64,000 nt of DNA, from positions 62,001-126,000 of the forward strand of contig NZ_WUEK01000008.1 of the NCBI RefSeq assembly GCF_009823805.1. Direction: 5' to 3'. The number at the start of each line of letters is the position of its first letter. Positions within the stretch are counted from its first letter, which is position 1. This document shows positions 47,624-56,463 of this stretch, one piece after another. The DNA is from Nocardioides flavescens. GTDB lineage: Bacteria; Actinomycetota; Actinomycetes; Propionibacteriales; Nocardioidaceae. The translations under genes and the position numbers were made by a program. The notes beneath the pieces were generated by a model, which made no database searches, was not told the DNA's origin, and was given only the letters and a program-made list of their open reading frames with translations.

Positions 47624-48475
47624 ATGACGCAGCACTTCGCCGGTCTCGAGCGCAACACCCGCGACCCGCTCATCAGCATCGTCGTCCCGGCGCTCAACGA
47701 GGCGCTCAACCTGTCGGTGGTCCTGCCGCAGCTGCCGAAGGTCCACGAGGTCATCCTCGTCGACGGCGGCTCGGTCGACGGCACCGTCATGGCCGCCCGC
47801 CGCGCGCTGCCCGACGTCATCACGGTGCTGCAGGCCCGTCGCGGCAAGGGCAACGCCCTGGCCGCCGGCTTCGCCCGGGTGACCGGCGACATCGTGGTGA
47901 TGTTCGACGCCGACGGCTCCGCCGACCCCGCCGAGATCAGCCGCTTCGTCGAGACCCTCAAGAGCGGTTCCGACTTCGCCAAGGGCTCGCGGTTCACGGC
48001 CGGTGGTGGCTCCGCCGACATCACGCCGCTGCGCAACCTCGGCAACAAGTTCCTCAACGGCGTCTTCAACCTCGGCTGGCGCACGCGCTACACCGACCTC
48101 TGCTACGGCTACAACGCGTTCTGGGCCGACATGATCCCGCTGCTCGACCTGCCCGACCACCGCACCGCGGCGCCTGCCAACGGCAAGATGGTGTGGGGCG
48201 ACGGCTTCGAGATCGAGACCCTCATCAACTGCCGCTTCGCCGCTGCCGGCGTCTCGATCGCGGAGGTCCCCTCGGTCGAGAAGCTGCGGATGTTCGGCGA
48301 GACCAACCTGCGCACCTTCCAGGACGGCTTCCGGGTCCTCAAGACCCTGATGACCGAGTGGCGTCGCACCCGCTCGATCCGCCGGATGGAGCGCAAGCTC
48401 GCTCGTCCCGCGGTCGCCAAGGCCTCGTCGAGCGCGTCGGGCACCTCGAGCACCTCGAGCCGCTTCGCCGCCTGA
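47624..48475 (+). CDS. Family 2 glycosyltransferase
   Basis: A 283-residue GT2 enzyme of the polyprenyl-phosphate sugar synthase type. The nucleotide-sugar site has SIVVPALNEALNLSVVLPQL, ILVDGGSVDGTVMAARRA, and the DxD-like MFDADGSADPAE. GDGFEIETLINCRFAAAGVS carries the catalytic-region ED-like acid. There are no membrane helices, and the last 25 residues are Ser/Thr-rich. It probably transfers a sugar to a lipid carrier or glycan. The acceptor is unknown. ATG 47624 is preferred because GGGGG lies about 9 nt upstream; ATG 47609 is an alternative adding five residues. Confidence 0.88.
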   Translation: MTQHFAGLERNTRDPLISIVVPALNEALNLSVVLPQLPKVHEVILVDGGSVDGTVMAARRALPDVITVLQARRGKGNALAAGFARVTGDIVVMFDADGSADPAEISRFVETLKSGSDFAKGSRFTAGGGSADITPLRNLGNKFLNGVFNLGWRTRYTDLCYGYNAFWADMIPLLDLPDHRTAAPANGKMVWGDGFEIETLINCRFAAAGVSIAEVPSVEKLRMFGETNLRTFQDGFRVLKTLMTEWRRTRSIRRMERKLARPAVAKASSSASGTSSTSSRFAA

Positions 48476-48553
48476 GGCAGTCCTCTCCCACGCCTTCCAC
48501 GGCCCGTCCCCGACCCGGGGGCGGGCCGTGTGGCGTCTCCAGGGTGCGCGCGA

Positions 48554-49261
48554 TCAGGGCTCGAGGGTGTAGCCCAACCCGCTGGTGGTGAGCAGGTGGC
48601 GCGGGTGCGCGGGGTCCGCCTCGAGCTTGCGCCGCAGCTGGGCGGTGTAGACGCGCAGGTAGTGGTGCTCGCCGACGTACGCCGGCCCCCACACCTCCCG
48701 CAGCAGCTGCTCGCGGGTCACGAGCCGGCCGAGGTTGCGCGTGAGCAGCTCGAGGAGGGCCCACTCGGTGGGCGTCAGTCGCACCTCGGCCTCACCGCGC
48801 TGCACCCGCTTGCGGGCCAGGTCGATGCTGAGGTCGCCGACCCGGACCTGGGCCACGGTGGGCTCGGGCGCGGCGGCCCGTCGTACGGCGGCACGCAGGC
48901 GCGCCATCAGCTCGTCCATCGCGAACGGCTTCGTGACGTAGTCGTCGGCGCCGAGGTCGAGCGCACCGATCTTGTCCTCGCCGTCGTGGCGGGCCGAGAG
49001 CACGACGATCGGCACGCTGGTCCACCCGCGGAGCCCCGAGATGACCTCGGTGCCGTCGAGGTCGGGCAGACCGAGGTCGAGCACGACGACGTCGGGGTGA
49101 CCCGTCGCGGCCGTGTCGAGGGCCGAGCGCGCGTCGGGGGCGGTGAGGACCTCCCACCCGTGCGCCCGCAGGTTGATCGCGAGCGCCCGGGACAGGGCGG
49201 GCTCGTCCTCCACGACGAGGACCCGTCCGGGGCTCACCGGCGGGGCTCCAGGCGAGGGCAC
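48554..49261 (-). CDS. OmpR-family response regulator, KdpE-like
   Basis: A 235-residue regulator with receiver (RVLVVEDEPALSRALAINLR, Asp in VVVLDLGLPDLDGTEV, Lys in DYVTKPFAMDEL) and winged-helix output (VRLTPTEWALLELLTRNLGR, YLRVYTAQLRRKLEADP, GLGYTLEP). The closest pattern is KdpE, the potassium-responsive regulator, but neither a KdpD-type kinase nor kdpFABC is adjacent, so it is an orphan here. GTG 49261 is used because CAGGAT lies 6 nt upstream; GTG 49237 with GGAG upstream is equally possible and removes eight residues. Confidence 0.85.
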   Translation of the reverse strand: MPSPGAPPVSPGRVLVVEDEPALSRALAINLRAHGWEVLTAPDARSALDTAATGHPDVVVLDLGLPDLDGTEVISGLRGWTSVPIVVLSARHDGEDKIGALDLGADDYVTKPFAMDELMARLRAAVRRAAAPEPTVAQVRVGDLSIDLARKRVQRGEAEVRLTPTEWALLELLTRNLGRLVTREQLLREVWGPAYVGEHHYLRVYTAQLRRKLEADPAHPRHLLTTSGLGYTLEP

Positions 49262-49380
49262 CGGCCCATCCTGCCCGGGGGCCGGGCCGCGTCCGACCCC
49301 GGGCGCCGTCGCTGGTCTGGACCGGGCCGCCGTTCACCCCTACCGGTGAGTAACGCCGTGAGCGCCGTCACGTTGTTCCT

Positions 49381-49435
49381 GACAGTACGACGCCCCTCGA
49401 CCACCGCCCCCCGAGTCGAGGGGCGTCGTGCTGTC
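49381..49435 (-). terminator. Long hairpin terminator downstream of the CNNM gene pair
   Basis: A 21-bp stem (49381-49401 with 49415-49435) has only one non-Watson-Crick pair, which would be G-U in RNA. The loop is 13 nt. It lies 23 nt after the stop of the minus-strand gene ending at 49458. Confidence 0.75.
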
Positions 49436-49457
49436 CCGCGTGGGACCTGGGGTCCGC

Positions 49458-50498
49458 TCAGCGACTCGACGTGGCGTCCTGGACCTCACCGACCAGCACC
49501 TCGAGCACGTCCTCGAGGAAGAGCAGCCCCGTGGTGGCGCCGGTGTCCTCGTCGACGACCCGGGCGATCTGGTCACCGTGCTCGCGCATGCGGCGCATGG
49601 CGTCCTCGAGCTCGGTGCGGCGCGAGAGCGAGACGAGACGGCGCAGCCGCTTGGCCGGGATGGGCTCGTCGAAGGCGTCGTCGAGGTCCATCGCGTCCTT
49701 GACGTGGAGGTACGCCGACGGGTCGCCGCCGCCGTCCTGCACGACGTAGCGCGAGAAGCCGTGGGTGGCGGCCGCCTGGTGGACCTCTCGCGGGGTCGCC
49801 TCGTGGGGGAGCAGGACCACCTCGTCGAGCGGGACCTCCTCGTCGCCGACGCGCTTGTCGGTGAACTCGAAGGCGCCGGCCAGGGTGCCCGAGTGGTCGG
49901 TCAGCGTCCCCTCGCGCTGCGACTGCTCGACGATGCCGGCGACCTCCTCGAGGGTGAAGGTGCTGTTGGCCTCGTCCTTCGGCTCGATGCCGGCGAGGCG
50001 CACCACGGTGTTGGCGACCCAGTTGAGTCCCGCGATCACCGGGCGGAAGATCCGGGAGACGAGCACCAGCGGGGGAGCCAGCACCAGCGCGGCGCGGTCG
50101 GGCACGGAGAAGGCGGTGTTCTTGGGCACCATCTCGCCGAAGACCACGTGCAGGAAGGTCACGAGCACCAGCGCCACGGCGAACGCCAGCACGCTGATCA
50201 GCTCCGGTGACATCGCGGTCGCGCCGAGCGGGATCTCGAGCAGGTGGTGGATCGCCGGCTCCGAGACGGTGAGGATCAGCAGCGAGCAGACGGTGATGCC
50301 GAGCTGGCTCGTGGCCAGCATCAAGGTGGCGTGCTCCATCGCGTAGAGCGTCGTGCGCGCGGCCCGGCTGCCCGCCTCGGCGCGGGGCTCGATCTGCGAG
50401 CGGCGGGCCGAGATGACCGCGAACTCCGCGCCGACGAAGAAGGCGTTGCCGATCAGCAGCACGACGAGCCAGACCAGGCCCCAGACGTACTCATCCAC
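49458..50498 (-). CDS. CNNM/CBS-domain membrane protein (HlyC/CorC family), shorter paralogue
   Basis: A 346-residue protein. The N-terminal CNNM (DUF21) domain has about four membrane helices, with NAFFVGAEFAVISARRSQIE, LATSQLGITVCSLLILT, and VFGEMVPKNTAF. A CBS pair follows (DEVVLLPHEATPREVHQAAA, DQIARVVDEDTGATTGLLFL). It lacks the C-terminal CorC/HlyC domain of its neighbour. Homologues move magnesium or cobalt. GAGGAGG about 10 nt before ATG 50498 supports the start. It overlaps the upstream paralogue by 8 nt, so the two form an operon and perhaps a heteromer. No haemolysin activity is implied by the family name. Confidence 0.9.
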   Translation of the reverse strand: MDEYVWGLVWLVVLLIGNAFFVGAEFAVISARRSQIEPRAEAGSRAARTTLYAMEHATLMLATSQLGITVCSLLILTVSEPAIHHLLEIPLGATAMSPELISVLAFAVALVLVTFLHVVFGEMVPKNTAFSVPDRAALVLAPPLVLVSRIFRPVIAGLNWVANTVVRLAGIEPKDEANSTFTLEEVAGIVEQSQREGTLTDHSGTLAGAFEFTDKRVGDEEVPLDEVVLLPHEATPREVHQAAATHGFSRYVVQDGGGDPSAYLHVKDAMDLDDAFDEPIPAKRLRRLVSLSRRTELEDAMRRMREHGDQIARVVDEDTGATTGLLFLEDVLEVLVGEVQDATSSR

Positions 50499-51846
50499 GG
50501 ACGGCCTCCTCGTGCTCGTCGGAGACGGTCTCCGAGGCGGTCTCGGAGGCAGGGTCGGTCACCGGGATGTGGCGCAGCCGCACGATGCGCTGGCCGTCGA
50601 CCCGCTCGACCCGCAGGACGCCGTGGTCGAGGTCGATCTCGTCACCGACCTCCGGCATCCGCTCCAGACGGTCCAGCACGTAGCCGGCGACCGTGTCCCA
50701 CTCCTCCGACTCGGGTACGACGACACCGGCGCGGTCGAGCACCTCGTCGGGCCGCAGCTGGGCGTCGAAGACGACCGAGCGCCCCCGGCGCACGACGTCG
50801 GGGCGGGTCCGGTCGAACTCGTCCTCGAGCTCGCCCACGATCTCCTCGACGAGGTCCTCGAGGGTCACGATGCCCGCCGTGCCGCCGTACTCGTCGGTGA
50901 CGACGGCCAGCTGCAGCCCCTCGGCCCGCAGCTGGGTCAGCAGCGTCTCGGCTCCGGTGGTCTCCGAGACCCGGGCAGGCGGGCTCATCAGCGTCTCCAC
51001 AGAGGTGGTCGTCCGGGCCTCGGGAGCGACGGCCCAGGCCTGCTTGACGTGCACGACGCCGACGACGTCGTCGGGGCCCTGGTCGACCACGGGCATCCGG
51101 GAGTGACCGCTGGCCAGCGACGTCGCCACGACGTCGGCGGCGACGGCACTCACCGGGACGCTCGTCATCTGCACGCGGGGGGTCATCACGTCCTCGGCGT
51201 CGAGGGAGGAGAAGCGCAGCGTGCGGTCGAGCAGCGTGGCGTCGTGGGCCTCGAGGAGGCCGGCCTGGGCCGAGTGCCGCACCAGCGAGGTCAGCTCCTC
51301 GGCCGAGCGAGCCCCGCTGAGCTCCTCCTGCGGCTCGATGCCCAGCGAGCGGATGACCCGGTTGGCGGTGCCGTTGAGCACCACGACCAGCGGCTTGAAG
51401 ACGGTGGTGAAGCCGACCTGGAACGGCACGACCAGCTTGGCGGTCTGGCGGGGGACGGCGAGCGCGAAGTTCTTCGGCACCAGCTCGCCGATGATCATCG
51501 AGAACAGCGTCGCGAGCAGCACGCCCACGACGCCGCCTACGGCTCGCCCGGCCCCGCCCTCGAGCCCGAGACCCGCGAGCGGCGTCTCCAGCAGCGAGCT
51601 GACCGCCGGCTCGAACGTGTAGCCCGTGAGCAGCGTCGTCAGCGTGATGCCGAGCTGTGCGCTCGACAGGTGCGTCGAGGTGATCCGCAGCGCGCCGATC
51701 GTCGGGCCGAGCCGCTTCTCGCCGCGGTCGCGACGGCCCTCAAGGTCGTGCCGGTCGAGGTTGACCAGCGCGAACTCCGAGGCCACGAACAGCCCCGTCC
51801 CCACGGTCAGGACCAGTCCGATCCCGACCATCACCCACTCGTTCAC
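50491..51846 (-). CDS. CNNM/CBS/CorC-domain membrane protein (HlyC/CorC family), longer paralogue
   Basis: A 451-residue protein: CNNM membrane domain ([59 protein letters not shown]), paired CBS domains ([40 protein letters not shown]), and a C-terminal transporter-associated CorC domain ([40 protein letters not shown]). Such proteins are linked to magnesium export. AGGAGG lies 8 nt before the GTG at 51846, so that start is preferred over the GTG at 51855, which is within the ribosome-binding site. The next gene (shorter paralogue) overlaps. Confidence 0.9.
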   Translation of the reverse strand: MNEWVMVGIGLVLTVGTGLFVASEFALVNLDRHDLEGRRDRGEKRLGPTIGALRITSTHLSSAQLGITLTTLLTGYTFEPAVSSLLETPLAGLGLEGGAGRAVGGVVGVLLATLFSMIIGELVPKNFALAVPRQTAKLVVPFQVGFTTVFKPLVVVLNGTANRVIRSLGIEPQEELSGARSAEELTSLVRHSAQAGLLEAHDATLLDRTLRFSSLDAEDVMTPRVQMTSVPVSAVAADVVATSLASGHSRMPVVDQGPDDVVGVVHVKQAWAVAPEARTTTSVETLMSPPARVSETTGAETLLTQLRAEGLQLAVVTDEYGGTAGIVTLEDLVEEIVGELEDEFDRTRPDVVRRGRSVVFDAQLRPDEVLDRAGVVVPESEEWDTVAGYVLDRLERMPEVGDEIDLDHGVLRVERVDGQRIVRLRHIPVTDPASETASETVSDEHEEAVRG

Positions 51847-52079
51847 GTGCCCCACCTCCTGCTCACCGTTACCCCGCCGGCCGGCGGGTCGGGTTCAGGA
51901 GGGCGCGTACTTCGAGGGGGAGCGTCGCGACGGCGCGCTCGTCTGCGTGATGACCTCACGTGCGGGACCAACGGACGGGCGCTGACAGGAGTTCCACAGC
52001 TGCGCCGTTCGCCCGCGCGAGCGCGCCGCGCGGCGTACGCTCGAGTGGCCACATCCGACCCGCGTCTGCCGAGGACCCA

Positions 52080-52457
52080 TTGACCAGCCCGACCGAGACC
52101 TGGACCAGCGACGGATTCGAGGTCTCGCTGAGCCGCCACGGCGGCGTCGACGTGGTCGCGGTCCGCGGGGAGATCGACGTGGCCACCTCGCCCAAGCTGC
52201 GCGCGGTCGTGACCGACCCAGAGGTGTGCGTCCAGCCCAGCCTGGTCGTGGACCTGACGGCGGTGGAGTTCCTCGACTCGACCGCGATCGGGGTGCTGAT
52301 CGCGGCCCGGCGCCGCTCGGGCGCCGACGGTCGCCGCTTCGCCATCGTCTGCCCGCCGGGCCAGGCCCGCCGGGTGATCGACATGGTCGCGCTGCCCGGC
52401 CTGATCGACGTCTTCGAGGCGCTCCCCGAGGCGCTCTCGGTCCTCGAGCTGGTCTGA
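52080..52457 (+). CDS. STAS-domain anti-sigma factor antagonist-like protein
   Basis: A 125-residue single STAS domain: VDVVAVRGEIDVATSPKLRA and LVVDLTAVEFLDSTAIGVLI, with the serine of LDSTAIG at the phosphorylation position of SpoIIAA/RsbV-type proteins. Such proteins release sigma factors by binding an anti-sigma kinase; none is adjacent. The TTG start at 52080 is chosen because the domain begins shortly after it and GAGGA lies about 7 nt upstream. TTG starts are uncommon here and are worth checking. The gene diverges from the CNNM pair across 233 nt. Confidence 0.82.
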   Translation: MTSPTETWTSDGFEVSLSRHGGVDVVAVRGEIDVATSPKLRAVVTDPEVCVQPSLVVDLTAVEFLDSTAIGVLIAARRRSGADGRRFAIVCPPGQARRVIDMVALPGLIDVFEALPEALSVLELV

Positions 52458-52477
52458 GCCCACCCCTCGCAGGCCTC

Positions 52478-52512
52478 GCGTCTCGCCCCGCGCGTCGCGT
52501 TGCGCGAGACGC
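52478..52512 (+). terminator. Hairpin after the STAS gene
   Basis: GCGTCTCGC (52478-52486) pairs with GCGAGACGC (52504-52512) around a 17-nt loop. It lies 20 nt after the stop and before the sulfatase gene. It could also be part of the sulfatase leader. Confidence 0.45.
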
Positions 52513-52580
52513 ACCGAAAGGCCCACGCTGTCGTCAGCGCGGCACCGGGCCGCGACCTCACCGAGGGGAGCAGCTGAGCC

Positions 52581-54902
52581 GTGCCCGACCTGACACCGAA
52601 CAGGGGCGGTCGCGACCGCTCCCGGCTGCCCCTCGACGTCGACACCACGCAGCGGCCCATCGCCCCCGTCGCGGCGCCCGAGGGGGCGCCGCACGTGGTC
52701 GTCATCCTGGTCGACGACATGGGCTTCGGCGCGTCCTCGGCGTACGGCGGCCCGTGCGAGATGCCGACGGCCGAGCGCCTGTCGGACGACGGGCTGCGCT
52801 ACAGCCGCTTCCACGTCACCTCGCTGTGCTCGCCGACGCGGCAGGCGCTGCTGACCGGGCGCAACCACCACTCGGTGGGCATGGGCGTGACGAGCGAGAT
52901 GTCGACCCCCGAGCCCGGCTACCACGGCTACCGCCCGGCCAGCGCCGGCACCGTCGGCCAGATCCTGGGCGGCAACGGCTACAGCACCGCGGCCTTCGGC
53001 AAGTGGCACCAGACGCCGCCGGTCGAGGTCAGCACCGCGGGCCCGTTCCACCGCTGGCCGATCGGGGAGGGGTTCGACTTCTTCTACGGCTTCATGGGCG
53101 CCGAGATGAACCACTGGTACCCCCAGCTCTACCAGGGCCGGCACCCGATCGAGCCCGCCAAGCTCCCCGAGGAGGGCTACCACCTCACCGAGGACCTGGT
53201 CGACCGGGCGATCGACTGGGTGACCAACCAGCAGGCGATCACGCCGGACCGGCCGTTCTTCACCTACCTGGCCCTCGGGGCCACGCACGCGCCGTTCCAC
53301 GTGGCGCCGGAGTGGCGCGAGAAGTACGCCGGCCGCTTCGACGCCGGCTGGGACGCCCAGCGCGAGGCGACCCTGGCCCGGCAGAAGGAGCTCGGCATCG
53401 TGCCCGAGGACGCCGAGCTCGCGCCGTGGGCCGAGGGCGTCCCGCACTGGGACGAGCTCGACGAGACCGAGCGACGCGTCGCGGCACGGTTCATGGAGAC
53501 CTACGCCGGCTTCGCCGAGCACGCCGACGTCCAGGTCGGCCGGTTCGTCGACGCGCTGGAGGAGCTCGGCGTCCTCGACGACACGCTGATCTTCTACCTG
53601 CTCGGCGACAACGGCGCCTCCGGCGAGGGCGGACCCCGCGGGACCATGCGCGAGCACCTCGTCGGCCACGGCATCCAGGACGACACCGCGGACATGGCGG
53701 CGCGGCTCGACTCCCTGGGCGACCCCACGACGTACCCGATCTATCCCGTGGGCTGGGCGCTGGCGATGAACACGCCCTACCCCTGGACCAAGCAGATCGC
53801 CTCCCACCTGGGCGGCACCCGCGACGGCATGGTGGTGCGCTGGGGCAACGGCATCGAGGCGCGAGGCGAGATCCGCCACCAGTGGCACCACGTCATCGAC
53901 GTGCTGCCGACGATCCTCGAGGCGACCGGACTGCCCGAGCCGGTGAGCGTCGACGGCACGCCGCAGCAGCCGATCGAGGGCACGAGCCTGCGCTACACCT
54001 TCGACGACGCGGGCGCGGCCGACCGCCGCACGACGCAGTACTTCGAGATGATCGGCAACCGCGGCGTCTACCACGAGGGGTGGCTGGCCGGCACCCGGCA
54101 CGGGGTGCCGTGGGAGATGGTCGACTCGAGCCGGCCCTTCGAGGACGACGTCTGGGAGCTCTACGACCTCGACACCGACTGGACGCAGGCGCGCGACCTC
54201 GCCGAGCAGCACCCCGAGCGGCTGCGCGCCCTGCGTGCGCGCTTCGAGGTCGAGGCGGCGCGCTACAAGGTGCTGCCGCTCGACGACCGCGTCACCGAGC
54301 GCGAGAACCCCGAGGTCGCGGGCCGTCTCGACCTCCACGTCGGACGTACCTCGATGAGCTTCGGCCCCCGGGTCGGTCGGCTCACCGAGGAGGCGGCACC
54401 CAACGTCAAGAACCGCTCCCACGTCGTGACCGCCGACCTCGAGGTCGTCACCGGCACCGACGGCGTCGTCGTCGCCCAGGGCGGGCGCTTCGGCGGCTGG
54501 TCGCTCTACCTCGTCGGCGGCGTGCCGACCTACGCCTACAACTTCGTGGGCCGCGACCTCACCGTCGTACGCGCGTCGGGCCCGCTCGAGCCCGGTCGCC
54601 ACGACCTCGTCGTGCGCTTCGACTACGACGGCGGCCCGCCCGGCAGCGGCGCCTCGGTGGCGCTCGAGGTGGACGGCGAGACGATCGGGTCGGGTCGCAT
54701 TCCGGTGACGACGGCCTACTACTTCGCCTTCGACGAGACCTTCAACGTCGGCGTCGACCGCGGCAGCCCGGTCGTCGACGACTACCGCCCCGTGCACAAC
54801 GAGTTCCAGGGGCTCATCCACCGCGTCCGCTTCGACCTCGGCCCCGTCGGCGAGCCGCCCTCGGAGGAGCTGCGCGCCCGGGCGCACTACACGCACCAGT
54901 AG
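52581..54902 (+). CDS. Arylsulfatase (type I sulfatase)
   Basis: A 773-residue sulfatase without a signal peptide, so probably cytoplasmic. VVVILVDDMGFGASSAYGG gives the metal-binding Asp pair. TSLCSPTRQALLTGRNHHSV holds the CxPxR motif whose cysteine is turned into formylglycine. FGKWHQTPP and YLLGDNGASGEGG add active-site residues. The C-terminal 180 residues are a beta-rich domain. It hydrolyses sulfate esters, and the substrate is unknown. No formylglycine-generating enzyme gene is in the window, so it must lie elsewhere. GTG 52581 has GAGGGGAG about 12 nt upstream. The gene ends near a palindromic repeat. Confidence 0.92.
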   Translation: MPDLTPNRGGRDRSRLPLDVDTTQRPIAPVAAPEGAPHVVVILVDDMGFGASSAYGGPCEMPTAERLSDDGLRYSRFHVTSLCSPTRQALLTGRNHHSVGMGVTSEMSTPEPGYHGYRPASAGTVGQILGGNGYSTAAFGKWHQTPPVEVSTAGPFHRWPIGEGFDFFYGFMGAEMNHWYPQLYQGRHPIEPAKLPEEGYHLTEDLVDRAIDWVTNQQAITPDRPFFTYLALGATHAPFHVAPEWREKYAGRFDAGWDAQREATLARQKELGIVPEDAELAPWAEGVPHWDELDETERRVAARFMETYAGFAEHADVQVGRFVDALEELGVLDDTLIFYLLGDNGASGEGGPRGTMREHLVGHGIQDDTADMAARLDSLGDPTTYPIYPVGWALAMNTPYPWTKQIASHLGGTRDGMVVRWGNGIEARGEIRHQWHHVIDVLPTILEATGLPEPVSVDGTPQQPIEGTSLRYTFDDAGAADRRTTQYFEMIGNRGVYHEGWLAGTRHGVPWEMVDSSRPFEDDVWELYDLDTDWTQARDLAEQHPERLRALRARFEVEAARYKVLPLDDRVTERENPEVAGRLDLHVGRTSMSFGPRVGRLTEEAAPNVKNRSHVVTADLEVVTGTDGVVVAQGGRFGGWSLYLVGGVPTYAYNFVGRDLTVVRASGPLEPGRHDLVVRFDYDGGPPGSGASVALEVDGETIGSGRIPVTTAYYFAFDETFNVGVDRGSPVVDDYRPVHNEFQGLIHRVRFDLGPVGEPPSEELRARAHYTHQ

Positions 54903-54912
54903 GTGGGCGGAC

Positions 54913-54996
54913 GTGGTTTCGAGACGGTCGTTGCACGACCTCCTCAACCGGCGTGCCGGCGGTTGAGGAAGGCCGCTAGGCCTGTCTCGAAACCAC
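54913..54996. repeat. Dispersed hairpin repeat, locus 4 (two inverted units)
   Basis: Unit one (54913-54949) has inner stem GGTCGT-TGC-ACGACC. Unit two, inverted (54961-54996), has AGGCC-GCTA-GGCCT. Arms match those at the other loci (GTGGTTTCGAGAC, CTCAACC). It fills the gap between the converging sulfatase and Hsp20 genes and may act as their terminator. Confidence 0.8.
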
Positions 54997-55009
54997 TCTC
55001 GGGAGCCGG

Positions 55010-55531
55010 TCAGCCGAGCCGGCGCGTGGTGGCCGCGCCCGAGCGGTCGGTGAGGCTGATCCGGGTGCGGTCGGTGGGGGAGACGCCGTCACGCACGGTG
55101 ATCTCGACCAGGCCGTCGTCGAACGCCGCCTCGATCTGCTCGGCGCGGGTGCCCTCGGGCAGCGTGATGACGCGGCGGAACTCGCCGTAGAAGCGCTCGT
55201 GGATGAGGAACTCCGCGTCGGCGTCGTCGCCGGAGCGGCGGGTGCCGGAGATCGTGAGCACCCCGTGGCTGAAGCCGAGCTCGACGTCATCGGGGTCGAC
55301 GCCGGCGAGCTCGACGCGGATGACGAGATCCTCGCCGCGGGCGAGGATGTCGGTGGCCGGCACCCACGCCGAGGCGTGGGTGCGCTCCCCGGTGTCGGCC
55401 TCGCCCCGACCGTGCAGACCGACGGTGCGCATGCGCGCCATCTCGCTGAAGAAGTCGGTGACGCCCTCGAAGGGGTTGCGGCGGTCCGGCACGGGTGGCT
55501 CCATCGACGGGTCGGGGGTGGGGGCGGTCAC
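55010..55531 (-). CDS. Hsp20/alpha-crystallin-family small heat-shock protein
   Basis: A 173-residue chaperone. The N-terminal 55 residues are variable and begin with a Pro-rich stretch. The alpha-crystallin domain has WVPATDILARGEDLVIRVEL, AGVDPDDVELGFSHGVLTIS, FYGEFRRVITLPEGTRAEQI and FDDGLVEITVRDG, with the typical GVLTI beta strand. These proteins bind unfolding proteins as oligomers. GTG 55531 overlaps the stop of the binding-protein gene by 4 nt, so it is co-translated with osmolyte transport genes, suggesting joint induction by stress. Confidence 0.9.
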   Translation of the reverse strand: MTAPTPDPSMEPPVPDRRNPFEGVTDFFSEMARMRTVGLHGRGEADTGERTHASAWVPATDILARGEDLVIRVELAGVDPDDVELGFSHGVLTISGTRRSGDDADAEFLIHERFYGEFRRVITLPEGTRAEQIEAAFDDGLVEITVRDGVSPTDRTRISLTDRSGAATTRRLG

Positions 55532-56463
55532 GAGCGCAGCGGACGGTCGAGCCCGCGGCTGCGCAGGAACTCACGGGCGACGGTCTCGTCGCTGGTGCCC
55601 TCGAGCACCTCGGCGTTGAGCCGGACCATCGTCTGCTCGTCGAGGGTGGCGTTGACGGCGTTGACGACGTCCATGAACGCCGTCGCGTCGACCCGCTCGA
55701 GGTCGTCGGCACCGACGACCATGACGACGTTCTGCGAGCCGAACAGCAGCTCCGGGTCGTCCAGGATGCGGTAGTCGCCGCCGTCGAGCTGCGGGTCGGT
55801 GGTGAAGGCGTCAACGGCCTGGGCCTCGCCGGAGTCGAGCGCGGCGTACTGCGTGCCGAGATCGAGCGGCAGGAAGTCGACGTCGGTGAGGCCGTAGACG
55901 TCGCTCAGTCCTGCGAGGCCCAGCGTGAGGTCCTCGAACTCCGGCCGTCCACCGAACCTCAGCCCCTCGACGCCCGCGAGGTCGCCGATCTCGGTGAGGT
56001 CGTTGTCGTCGGCGAAGGTCGTGGTGGTGGCGACGGCGTCCTTGTTCTGGAACGGCGTCATCTCGCTCATCACCATGTCCTGGCCGGCGTAGAACTCCTC
56101 CGCCGCGGCGTACGTCGCCTCGGGGTCGAGACCGCTGACCTCCTGGCCGGCGACCACCGAGAGCACCGTGCCGGTGTAGGCGACGTAGCCGTCGATCGTG
56201 CCGTCCTGCAGCTCTTGGTCGAGCTCCTCGGCCGGGCCGACGCCCTTGCGCAGGTCGACGGCGTAGCCGTTGACGGCCAGCGCCTGGCGCCACAGCTCGC
56301 CGAGCACCCGCGCCTCGGGGAACTCCTGGGTGCCGAGCGTGACCCGCAGCGCCGCGCCCTGCGGCTGCTGGGAGGCCCCGGTCTCGTCGTTGGGCTCGCC
56401 GCAGGCGCCGAGGAGCACCGCGGCGATCGCAGCCGCGCCCGCCAGCGTCGTACGACGCCTCAC
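55528..56463 (-). CDS. Glycine betaine/choline-type ABC substrate-binding lipoprotein
   Basis: A 311-residue protein with signal peptide and lipobox (AAVLLGACGEP), then an OpuAC/ProX-like fold with VTLGTQEFPEARVLGELWRQ, VDLRKGVGPAEELDQELQDG, YVAYTGTVLSVVAG and VDAFTTDPQLDGGDYRILDD. Family members bind betaine, choline or carnitine for an ABC importer. No ABC permease or ATPase gene is nearby; instead the stop of a BCCT symporter gene overlaps its start by 4 nt. It may deliver substrate to, or sense substrate for, that symporter, or serve a distant ABC system. Confidence 0.87.
   Translation of the reverse strand: MRRRTTLAGAAAIAAVLLGACGEPNDETGASQQPQGAALRVTLGTQEFPEARVLGELWRQALAVNGYAVDLRKGVGPAEELDQELQDGTIDGYVAYTGTVLSVVAGQEVSGLDPEATYAAAEEFYAGQDMVMSEMTPFQNKDAVATTTTFADDNDLTEIGDLAGVEGLRFGGRPEFEDLTLGLAGLSDVYGLTDVDFLPLDLGTQYAALDSGEAQAVDAFTTDPQLDGGDYRILDDPELLFGSQNVVMVVGADDLERVDATAFMDVVNAVNATLDEQTMVRLNAEVLEGTSDETVAREFLRSRGLDRPLRS

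Noticed and set aside
52581..54902. A formylglycine-generating enzyme partner next to the sulfatase
   Set aside because: No such gene is in the window. The neighbours are a STAS protein and Hsp20.
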